In this document: in pieces, positions 1 to 5,728 of the stretch
Position numbering within the stretch: the stretch's first letter is position 1
Layout: each line of letters opens with the position of its first letter
Assembly: GCA_035490315.1 (NCBI GenBank)
Contig: DATHET010000151.1
Coordinates: 1-10,883, forward strand
Length of the DNA stretch: 10,883 nucleotides
Reading direction: 5' to 3'
DNA from: JADJQU01 sp035490315
Lineage (GTDB): Bacteria; Planctomycetota; UBA1135; GCA-002686595
Translations under genes and position numbers: made by a program
Notes under the pieces: model-generated
The model's database searches: none
The model's input: only the letters and a program-made list of their open reading frames with translations
Told to the model about the DNA's origin: nothing

Positions 1-23
1 TCGTCTGGGACGGCAAGCCCTGA
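1..23 (+). CDS. Possible 3' end of an upstream gene (partial)
   Basis: Frame 3 reads V-W-D-G-K-P and then TGA at 21-23. If this is a real gene tail, it converges on the SRPBCC gene, whose stop lies 13 bases further on. Six codons are too few to name a family or to show coding bias, so this rests only on position: a rightward gene ending just before a leftward one is the usual arrangement in this window. Confidence 0.3.
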
Positions 24-36
24 GTGGCGCGGACGG

Positions 37-801
37 CTACCAGAGCCCCACGGCGCTCGCGATCCTTCCGTCGGGAGCTAGCGACAGGACATTGGTGCCC
101 TTGCCCGCTGGATTGCCCTTGGCGTCGGTCGCGGTCCATTCGACCAGCGCCGTGCCCTGACACTGCCGCGGGTCGCCCTCGCGCCGCATGACCACGCCGG
201 GCATGAACTGATGGCACATGCCGATGTGCGCGGACAGGTCCTCGCGCCCGGTCAGGCACGAATACTTGTCGACCATGCGCACGCCGTCGCTCGCGCACAG
301 CGCGAGCAAGCCGTCGCGCTTCTTCGCATCGACTTCCGCCCAGGCGCTGAACCAGCGATCGACGTGCTCCGCAAGACGCGCGTGCTGCTCGTTCGCGACC
401 ACGTTCGCGAACAGCGCGAGCTGGAAGCGCCAGCCGGGAGCGTGCAGCTCGCGATCGGCTTCCGTCGGCAGGTCGTGGCGCAGCTTGACCAGCGTTCCAT
501 CGGGATGATCCGTGAGCTCGATCGTGACCAGCGAGCCGCCGGGCCGGATCGGCTTGCTCGGATCCTCGTAGCCATAAGTGAACGCGATCCCCGAGCCCGC
601 TCGGACCATCGTGACCGCGCCGCGCGCGACCACTTGGTTGGGATAGACGATCTTCACCTCGCCGCCGACCCTGCTTTCGATCGACGAACCCGCGCCCCAC
701 CAGCGGGCGAAGCGCTCGGAGTCGGTGAAGTAGCGGAAGACGATTTCGCGCGGGGCGCGGATCAGGATCGAGCGGTCGAGCGAGTAGGGGAGTGTGGTCA
801 T
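37..801 (-). CDS. SRPBCC/AHSA1-family protein with C-terminal SnoaL-like domain
   Basis: This is a 254-residue protein. Residues 1-140 look like a START/Bet v1-type AHSA1 domain: the N-terminal pattern SLDRSILIRAPREIVFRYFTD, a WWG at 34-36, and a beta-rich middle with TYGYEDP and LTDHPDGTLV. Residues about 145-254 look like a second small cavity fold of the SnoaL/NTF2 kind (VDRWFSAWAEVDAKKRDGL, then a long sheet ending in VGLW). Such proteins bind small hydrophobic ligands; the ligand is not known here and no catalytic residue can be assigned. The start is ATG 799-801, which overlaps the arsR stop by ATGA, with a weak AGGA 10 bases before it. The reading frame stays open for 96 codons upstream, but that stretch is Arg/Pro-rich and antisense-like and lies inside arsR, so it was excluded. 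ArsR plus AHSA1 is a recurrent gene pair, and autoregulation through ArsR is likely. Confidence 0.88.
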   Translation of the reverse strand: MTTLPYSLDRSILIRAPREIVFRYFTDSERFARWWGAGSSIESRVGGEVKIVYPNQVVARGAVTMVRAGSGIAFTYGYEDPSKPIRPGGSLVTIELTDHPDGTLVKLRHDLPTEADRELHAPGWRFQLALFANVVANEQHARLAEHVDRWFSAWAEVDAKKRDGLLALCASDGVRMVDKYSCLTGREDLSAHIGMCHQFMPGVVMRREGDPRQCQGTALVEWTATDAKGNPAGKGTNVLSLAPDGRIASAVGLW

Positions 802-1145
802 GGTTTGCGGGTCCTGCGGTGGGGTTGCTTGTGCGGGCCGCGCCGCGCGACCTCGAGCTCGGCGGCGAGCTTGAGCTCGTAGAGGGCGTCGTCCCAGGTG
901 GATTCGAGCCAGCGGCGGAAGGGGCCGAGGGCGGTGCGGCGCGCGCGGTAGCGGCGCTCGCGGCCCGCGACCTCGACGTCGACGAGGCCGTGGTCGCGCA
1001 ACACGCGCAGGTGCTGCGAAACGGCGCCGAAAGTGACGTCGGTCATCGCGCGGTGGATCGCGCCGGCCGTCGTCGCGTCCGTCCAGCACAGGCGCAGAAT
1101 TTCTCTGCGGCGCGGGCTGCCCAGGGCGCTCAGGACGGCGGTCAT
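798..1145 (-). CDS. ArsR/SmtB-family HTH transcriptional repressor
   Basis: This is a 115-residue winged helix-turn-helix protein. It opens with MTAVLSALGSPRRREILRL, the typical first helix of the family. The recognition helix region is VTFGAVSQHLRVLRDHGLVDV (about residues 37-57), followed by the wing VAGRERRYRARR and a C-terminal helical tail containing FRRWLESTWDDALYEL. No cysteine cluster of the metal-sensing kind is seen: the only Cys is in the LCW of helix 2. It therefore resembles the non-metal ArsR regulators paired with AHSA1-domain genes. An in-frame TAA lies two codons upstream of ATG 1143-1145, and there is no Shine-Dalgarno sequence before it, so a leaderless mRNA is possible. 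It is cotranscribed with the downstream SRPBCC gene (4-nt overlap) and probably represses its own operon through the inverted repeat 6 bases upstream. Confidence 0.92.
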   Translation of the reverse strand: MTAVLSALGSPRRREILRLCWTDATTAGAIHRAMTDVTFGAVSQHLRVLRDHGLVDVEVAGRERRYRARRTALGPFRRWLESTWDDALYELKLAAELEVARRGPHKQPHRRTRKP

Positions 1146-1150
1146 GACGG

Positions 1151-1166
1151 TTTAGGCTAAACTAAA
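1151..1166. promoter_or_regulatory. Probable ArsR operator overlapping the arsR promoter
   Basis: Bases 1151-1161 form TTTAG-G-CTAAA, a perfect inverted repeat with 5-bp arms and one central base. A second CTAAA follows directly at 1162-1166, giving an alternative TTTAG-N6-CTAAA spacing. It is an AT-rich island in otherwise GC-rich DNA and ends only 6 bases before the arsR start codon. A repressor bound here would cover the -10/start region of the leftward operon. Assignment to ArsR is inferred from position and from the short-palindrome operators typical of this family. Confidence 0.6.
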
Positions 1167-1186
1167 ATGAGGCGGGGGGGCAAGCG

Positions 1187-1288
1187 CGGAGTCAGGTGAA
1201 TTCGTCCGGAGTCGTGCGGGGCGTCCGCGCGCCGTGAACGCGGCACGCGGACGCCCCGCACGACTCCGGACGAATTCACCTGACTCCG
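1187..1288. repeat. Long near-perfect inverted repeat (hairpin), intergenic
   Basis: Bases 1187-1229 are exactly complementary to 1246-1288: 43 bp without a mismatch. One C/A mismatch (1230/1245) follows, then 4 more pairs (1231-1234 with 1241-1244) and a 6-base loop (1235-1240). The arm carries the word GGAGTC twice (1188-1193 and 1208-1213) and an EcoRI-type GAATTC at 1198-1203. No target-site duplication is evident in the flanks. No U-run follows on either side, and it lies upstream of two divergent genes, so it is not an ordinary terminator. It could be a non-autonomous palindromic element (MITE- or REP-like), a cruciform-forming site, or a transcribed structured RNA. The class cannot be decided from one copy. 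Confidence 0.9.
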
Positions 1289-1321
1289 TACCGGCACGAT
1301 CGATTACTCTGGCCCCCGCCC

Positions 1322-2125
1322 ATGCTCACCCTATTGTTGCGCCGCAAGCGGCCGATTCTGATCGGCGTGGTTCACTTGCTCGCCACGCCGGGCTCCCCGC
1401 GGTTTTCAGGGGACGTGTCGGCGCTGCTCGAGCGAGCGGCTCAGGACGCGAGGAACCTCATCGGCGGGGGCTGCGACGCGCTGATCGTCGAGAACTTCGG
1501 CGACCTGCCTTTCCACAAGAGCCACGTCCCGCCGGAGACCGTCGCGACCCTGGCCCTGGCCATCGCGGCGGTGCGCCAGGCGAATCCGGGGGCGATGGTC
1601 GGCGTCAACGTGCTGCGCAACGATGCGCGGGCGGCTCTAGGCCTTTGCGCCGCGACGAGCGCGAGCTTCCTGCGCGTCAATGTCCACACCGGCGCCGCTG
1701 TGACCGACCAGGGTGTGATCGAGGGCGATGCCGCAGGCACGTTGCGCGAGCGCGCGAGGCTCTGTCCCGGCGCGGCGCTGCTCGTCGATGTGCACGTCAA
1801 GCACGCGAGTCCGCTGGGGCGCGAGTCCGTCGCTCAGGCGGCGTCGGATGCGATCGTGCGCGGCCTCGCGGATGCGGTGATCGTCACCGGGCAGGGGACG
1901 GGTTACGAGCCGGACGTGGCGCACCTGGCCTCGGTGCGCGAGGCGATCGGCGACGCGAAGCTCCTGATCGGCTCCGGCGTCACGGAAACCAACGCGCGCG
2001 AGCTCTTGCGCCATGCCAACGGCGCGATCGTCGGCACGTTCTTCAAGCGCGAGGGAAAGATCGGCGAGCCGGTCGATCCGGAGCGCGTGGCCCGCCTGCG
2101 CGTCGTGTTCGACTCGCGCGTTTGA
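1322..2125 (+). CDS. BtpA/SgcQ-family (beta/alpha)8-barrel protein
   Basis: This 267-residue protein has the usual length for the family and its conserved blocks in order: GVVHLLATPGSPRF (15-28), ALIVENFGDLPF (53-64), VGVNVLRNDA (93-102), FLRVNVHTGAAVTDQGVIEG (116-135), DVHVKHASPL (156-165), IVTGQGTG (187-194), LLIGSGVTETN (214-224) and IVGTFFKREG (236-245), with VDPERV near the end. Cyanobacterial BtpA is needed for photosystem I accumulation; SgcQ lies in an E. coli putative sugar operon. In a genome without visible photosynthesis genes the role is unknown, and a sugar-phosphate or nucleoside-related TIM-barrel enzyme is plausible. ATG 1322 is the first start after the hairpin, and no Shine-Dalgarno sequence is present. 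The TGA abuts the stop of the convergent lipoprotein gene. Confidence 0.93.
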   Translation: MLTLLLRRKRPILIGVVHLLATPGSPRFSGDVSALLERAAQDARNLIGGGCDALIVENFGDLPFHKSHVPPETVATLALAIAAVRQANPGAMVGVNVLRNDARAALGLCAATSASFLRVNVHTGAAVTDQGVIEGDAAGTLRERARLCPGAALLVDVHVKHASPLGRESVAQAASDAIVRGLADAVIVTGQGTGYEPDVAHLASVREAIGDAKLLIGSGVTETNARELLRHANGAIVGTFFKREGKIGEPVDPERVARLRVVFDSRV

Positions 2126-3979
2126 TCAGCGCTTGCCGCGCTGCCACAGGGCCGGATCGAGGGTCGCGTCGGCGTCGACGAATTGCATGATGACGCTCGC
2201 GCCGCGATCCACCTGCAGCGTGCGCTCGGGGTAGGGCAGGCGCGCGTCGAGCTTCCAGTCGCTGAATTCGTACAGGGATTCTTCGCTCGCGCCGTCGAGC
2301 TTGTAGCCGAGCCGGTGCGGCAGGCCCTTGTCGTCGAGCTCGATCCAGCACAGCTCGCGCGCGTCGGAGATCAAGATCAAGCGCTGGTCCGCGGCCAGCA
2401 CGGTCAATCCGCCGTGATCCGGCTGGGCGAGGCGGCGCAGGTTGGTGAACAAGGAGCGCTCCTGGCGGCTGCGCAGCTTGAGCGCTTGAGCGGGCGTCAG
2501 ATCGACGCCGCTCTTGTCGTCGACGGCCCAGACTTCCGAGGGCGTGGCGACGACCAGTGTTTCCGCGGTGCTGACGATCTGCGAGAGGGCGAAGCGATCG
2601 TGCTCGAAATCGATCCACTGCTCGGTCCCTTGTCGGGTGCCCTCGGCTGTCTGCTCGACTCTGCCCAGCAGGCGCAGCGTCTTGAGATCGCGCCAGCGCT
2701 CGGATCCGCCGAGGGCGGTCCACATGTGTGCAAGCTGGCGTTCGGCGCTGCTGTCCTGGGCCGGAGCGGGTGAAGCGATGGACTCGACGCTGCCGATTGC
2801 AGCGAGCTGTTCGCGCCAGATGGCCGCGGGGCCGACTGCGCTCCAGCGTGCGAAACCCTGTGCGATCGGTCCGGCCAGCGCGTCCGGCGCGAGAGTTTCC
2901 AGAGCGGCCAGATCCTGCTCGAAGCTCGCCAGGCCGCTGCCGTGCATCACGTGCAGGCGGAACGAATCCTGGCTCAGTTGCGCGCGCGCGAAAGCGATTC
3001 GCTCGGTACGCGCGGCAGCGATCGCTTCGGCCGGCATGGAATTCCCGAGGGCCGCGCGCAGCGCCTCGACGTTGCGCTTGGAAGAAATGATGTCGCCTGC
3101 CGCGTACAGATAACCCGGTTCGCGCCGGCCCCAGCGGTCGACGCAGGCGGGCACGTATTTCCAGACGGCGACTTGCCGCGCAAGGGCAGCGGCGCGAACG
3201 CACGAGCTGGCGCGATCCTGCGGCGTCGCGTCCGGCGCGAGTTCCGCCATCGGCGTCCAACGCAGCTCGCTGGGCAGCGAGGAGTCCGCGTCGATCACCG
3301 ACACGAGCGTTGCTTGCTGCGCTCGCGCCACGACTTTGGATGCCTGGGGTGGAGCTAGGATGAGCGAACGGGCTTCCAGCTGCGCGAGGGCAGCTCGAAC
3401 GGATTGGACGTCCTCGGACCGGGCCACGGCGGAAGCGTGCCAATGCCAGGCAGGTTTTTCTGGAGAAGGAACGGGGATGCCGAGAGCTGCTGCGCGCTCC
3501 CAGCGAGGCGTCGACCGGTGGAATTCCAGGCCGCCCGGAGAGCCCTCCGTCCGACTGGGCGATGCTGCGCGCTCCACGGCCGCGGCCACGAGCTCGAGCG
3601 CGGGCTCGAGACCGTCGAGCGGGGTCTCGAGCTCGAGCTCCAAGGGAAATGCGGCAGTCAGCTCCACTCGCCGCGTGCCGCCGGATCCCCAGCGAGTCCA
3701 AGCCTCGCGGGCCTGGGCTCCCCACAATTGATCCATCAATTCCGTCTGCAAGGCCACATCGCCGGAGTCCCAGACGATCGACACATGCACGTCCGCGGCT
3801 GCGTGGGCTGCGACGGGCAAGACTCCCGCGCGGATGGCGCGATCGTGCGCGGCCGGAGCCTGCGCTCGATGATCCGGCCGGGTCTCCGCGCAGCCCAGCA
3901 ATCCGGCGGCGATCAGCGTGCAAGTCGCGACGATCCTGCTGCAGCGGTCCAGTTGGTTCGATCCCTTACTTTTCATCAT
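2126..3979 (-). CDS. Lipoprotein with M16-like (non-catalytic) region and LolA/LolB-like C-terminal domain
   Basis: This is a 617-residue predicted lipoprotein. A basic N-terminus is followed by a hydrophobic stretch and a clear lipobox, LLGC (Cys30), which fixes the start at the double ATG (3977-3979 or 3974-3976); an upstream in-frame ATG at 4027 would bury the signal. Residues about 55-230 resemble one lobe of an M16/insulinase fold: a beta strand with VHVSIVWDSGD, helix pairs, a chain end near LILAPPQASKVVARAQQATLVSVID. No HxxEH zinc motif exists anywhere, so proteolysis is unlikely. Residues about 418-617 begin MWTALGGSERWRDLKTLRLLGRVEQ and continue as beta strands like the LolA/LolB-type domain often appended to M16 proteins in several phyla. 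A role in binding or chaperoning envelope material is inferred. The gene is divergent from moaB and convergent with the BtpA-family gene. The M16 relation is tentative, but the coding call is firm. Confidence 0.8.
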   Translation of the reverse strand: MMKSKGSNQLDRCSRIVATCTLIAAGLLGCAETRPDHRAQAPAAHDRAIRAGVLPVAAHAAADVHVSIVWDSGDVALQTELMDQLWGAQAREAWTRWGSGGTRRVELTAAFPLELELETPLDGLEPALELVAAAVERAASPSRTEGSPGGLEFHRSTPRWERAAALGIPVPSPEKPAWHWHASAVARSEDVQSVRAALAQLEARSLILAPPQASKVVARAQQATLVSVIDADSSLPSELRWTPMAELAPDATPQDRASSCVRAAALARQVAVWKYVPACVDRWGRREPGYLYAAGDIISSKRNVEALRAALGNSMPAEAIAAARTERIAFARAQLSQDSFRLHVMHGSGLASFEQDLAALETLAPDALAGPIAQGFARWSAVGPAAIWREQLAAIGSVESIASPAPAQDSSAERQLAHMWTALGGSERWRDLKTLRLLGRVEQTAEGTRQGTEQWIDFEHDRFALSQIVSTAETLVVATPSEVWAVDDKSGVDLTPAQALKLRSRQERSLFTNLRRLAQPDHGGLTVLAADQRLILISDARELCWIELDDKGLPHRLGYKLDGASEESLYEFSDWKLDARLPYPERTLQVDRGASVIMQFVDADATLDPALWQRGKR

Positions 3980-4046
3980 CTCGTCGAGCGCCCTCTTGTG
4001 GAGCGCAAGCTCGTCAGTAGTCTGCACTCCGACGACTTCTTACACC
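3980..4046. promoter_or_regulatory. Divergent promoter region between the lipoprotein gene and moaB
   Basis: These 67 bases separate the two divergent start codons, so both promoters must lie here or reach into the coding ends. For moaB the best match is TTGTGG (3996-4001), a 16-base spacer and TAGTCT (4018-4023), followed by a 23-base leader without a Shine-Dalgarno sequence. This is a weak sigma70-type match. For the lipoprotein gene, GAGGG on the minus strand (3991-3995) is a loose ribosome-binding candidate 11 bases before ATG 3979. No operator-like palindrome was seen. Confidence 0.35.
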
Positions 4047-4574
4047 ATGAGTCTCGAACAACACCGCCAGGCTCCGAAGCGACCGCTGGGATTCGCGGTG
4101 ATCACGATCTCGGACACGCGCTCGCAGGCCTCGCGCGAGACGCGGCCGGACCTCGGCGGTGATTTCCTGGTCGAGTCGATCACGGAGGCGGGTCACAAGC
4201 TGGCCCTGCGCGAGTGGAGCCACGACGAGAGCGCTCAGATCGAGGAGTGCGTCCACCGCGCGGTCATCCGCGAGGACGTCGACCTGATCCTGACCACCGG
4301 CGGGACCGGGATCGCGCCGCGCGACGTCACGTATCCGACTCTGCTGCGCATGTTCGACAGCGACATCCCGGGCTTCGGCGAGCTGTTCCGAAGCTTGAGC
4401 TTCCGCGAGATCGGCAGCGCGACCCTGCTCTCTCGCGCAGTCGGGGGAATCATCTCCGGCAAGGTCGTGCTGGCACTGCCCGGCTCGCCCAAGGCCCTGC
4501 GCCTCGCGATGGAGGAGATCGTGCTCAAGGAAGCCTTCCACCTCGTGTCGCAGGTGCGAGGGCCCGCGCAGTGA
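4047..4574 (+). CDS. moaB: MoaB-type molybdopterin adenylyltransferase-family protein
   Basis: This 175-residue protein is a standard single-domain MoaB/MogA fold. It contains VITISDTRS (18-26), the nucleotide/molybdopterin-binding loop TTGGTGIAPRDVT (83-95), the block GFGELFRSLSFREIGSATLLSRAVGG (109-134) and LPGSPKA (144-150). The FGE-FR-LSF-EIG-SRA pattern is closer to MoaB than to MogA. Proteins of this fold adenylate molybdopterin before metal insertion, although E. coli MoaB itself is thought not to be essential for this. The frame is open upstream to 3918, but that stretch overlaps the divergent lipoprotein start, so ATG 4047 is preferred. No other molybdenum-cofactor gene lies in the window; instead moaB heads a cluster of envelope genes, overlapping the next one by GTGA. 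Confidence 0.93.
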   Translation: MSLEQHRQAPKRPLGFAVITISDTRSQASRETRPDLGGDFLVESITEAGHKLALREWSHDESAQIEECVHRAVIREDVDLILTTGGTGIAPRDVTYPTLLRMFDSDIPGFGELFRSLSFREIGSATLLSRAVGGIISGKVVLALPGSPKALRLAMEEIVLKEAFHLVSQVRGPAQ

Positions 4575-5728
4575 ACCGCTCGCGGGGCGTGAATCTCGGC
4601 GCGGGCCTGATCCTGTGCGCCCTCGAGCTCGCCTGCACGAGCGGAGCTGATCGCGGAGCGGTGTCGGAGGCTCGACCACCGACTCTTGTACGTGTTCACA
4701 GTCCGCTCGAAATCGCGCCAGCTTTCGAGCTGGGCTCGAGCGACCTTCCTTGGGCGATGGGCATGGCCTCAGACGATTTCGGCGACGGCCGAGCGGTTTC
4801 GTTCGAGGATCCGGCCCAGAAGGAGGACGCCTACACTTCGCCGGTGATCGAGTGCGCGCCGTTCGACGAGTGCCTGGTCTCGTGGAACGCGCGGCACTCC
4901 AAGGCCACTGGCTTCGGCGTCGAGATCTCGGTGGCGCGCTCGGCGGATCAGACTTTCTCGCCGTGGATGTGGATCGGCGAGTGGAACGTGAGCGCGCGGC
5001 CGAAGGACCTCGCGCTCGAATTCGAGGACGCGAAGATCGACGTCGACACGTTCACGTCGCGGTCGAGCTGGAGCGCCGTGCGACTGCGGGTTCGCGTGCG
5101 CGCGAGCGACGCGGCGCAATTGCGCTTCGCGCTCGATCGTCTTTCGATCGTGCCGACGTTGCGCGCGGAACATGTCGCTTCCGTCGAATCGAAAGGAAGA
5201 GCTCTGGTGAATTCCGCCCGACTCGACGTTCCGTTCCGCAGCCAGCGCGTCGAGGCTCCCGCTCTCGCGAGCCGCATCTGCAGCCCGACGTCGCTCTCGA
5301 TGCTGCTCGCCTACCGCGGCGTCGACGTCCCGACCGCCGAGGTCGCGCGCCGCGCCTACGATCCGTTCCACGACATCTACGGCAATTGGAATCGCGCGAT
5401 CCAGTCGGCCTATTCCTTCGGCGTGCCCGGCCGTCTCGAGCGCATCCACGACTGGCGCCGAGCCGAGGACCTGCTCGCGGCGGGCCAGCCCTTGATCCTC
5501 TCGATCGCAGCCAAGCCCGGGCAATTGCACGGCGCGCCCTACGCCTCGACCGCGGGCCACCTGCTGGTCCTGTGCGGCTTCGACGATGCCTCCCAGGCCC
5601 TGGTCAACGATCCCGCAGCGGACACGGCCAACGCCGGGCAGATCGCCTACTCGCGCGACGACCTGGAAACGGTGTGGATGAAGCGCGGCGGCACCGCTTA
5701 TGTTCTCGAAGCGAGAACGAGACCGTGA
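4571..5728 (+). CDS. C39-like peptidase-domain protein, probably exported or lipid-anchored
   Basis: This 385-residue protein has a short hydrophobic N-terminus (LGAGLILCALELAC) that looks like an export signal. Cys22 could be a lipid-attachment site, although Glu at -3 is a poor lipobox fit. Residues about 88-195 form a beta-rich domain with PFDECLVSWNA, as seen before C39_2 domains in other bacteria. Residues about 218-380 are the papain-like C39_2 domain: DVPFRSQ, catalytic Cys237 in RICSPTS, His330 in AGHLLVLCGFD, and Asp347 in VNDPA. Unlike bacteriocin-processing C39 proteases, it has no ABC transporter fused or nearby, and no GG-leader peptide is visible. The substrate is unknown; cell-wall or envelope peptides are possible. 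The GTG start overlaps the moaB stop (GTGA), with GAGGG 8 bases upstream. A second GTG at 4589 is a less likely start. Confidence 0.87.
   Translation: MNRSRGVNLGAGLILCALELACTSGADRGAVSEARPPTLVRVHSPLEIAPAFELGSSDLPWAMGMASDDFGDGRAVSFEDPAQKEDAYTSPVIECAPFDECLVSWNARHSKATGFGVEISVARSADQTFSPWMWIGEWNVSARPKDLALEFEDAKIDVDTFTSRSSWSAVRLRVRVRASDAAQLRFALDRLSIVPTLRAEHVASVESKGRALVNSARLDVPFRSQRVEAPALASRICSPTSLSMLLAYRGVDVPTAEVARRAYDPFHDIYGNWNRAIQSAYSFGVPGRLERIHDWRRAEDLLAAGQPLILSIAAKPGQLHGAPYASTAGHLLVLCGFDDASQALVNDPAADTANAGQIAYSRDDLETVWMKRGGTAYVLEARTRP

Noticed and set aside
717..730. Possible second copy of the hairpin end (cggagtcggtgaag)
   Set aside because: Similarity covers only about a dozen bases and lies within conserved coding sequence of the SRPBCC gene.
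802..1089. 96-codon N-terminal extension in frame with the SRPBCC gene
   Set aside because: It lies inside arsR in another frame, is Arg/Pro-rich and shadow-like, and the ATGA overlap start at 801 begins exactly at the conserved AHSA1 domain.
1187..1288. Hairpin as a rho-independent terminator
   Set aside because: No T-run follows the stem on either strand, the stem is far longer than usual, and both flanking genes point away from it.
3595..3645. GAGCTC/CTCGAG-rich low-complexity patch
   Set aside because: It encodes the alternating Leu-Glu run of the lipoprotein in its normal frame; codon choice explains it.
2043..3923. 626-codon minus-strand open frame
   Set aside because: It is an Arg/Ser-rich shadow of the lipoprotein gene on the same strand in another frame; the lipoprotein frame has the signal peptide and domain patterns.
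4750..5724. Upstream extension in frame with the YihY-like gene
   Set aside because: It is the shadow of the C39-like gene in the next frame; true homology begins after GTG 5725.
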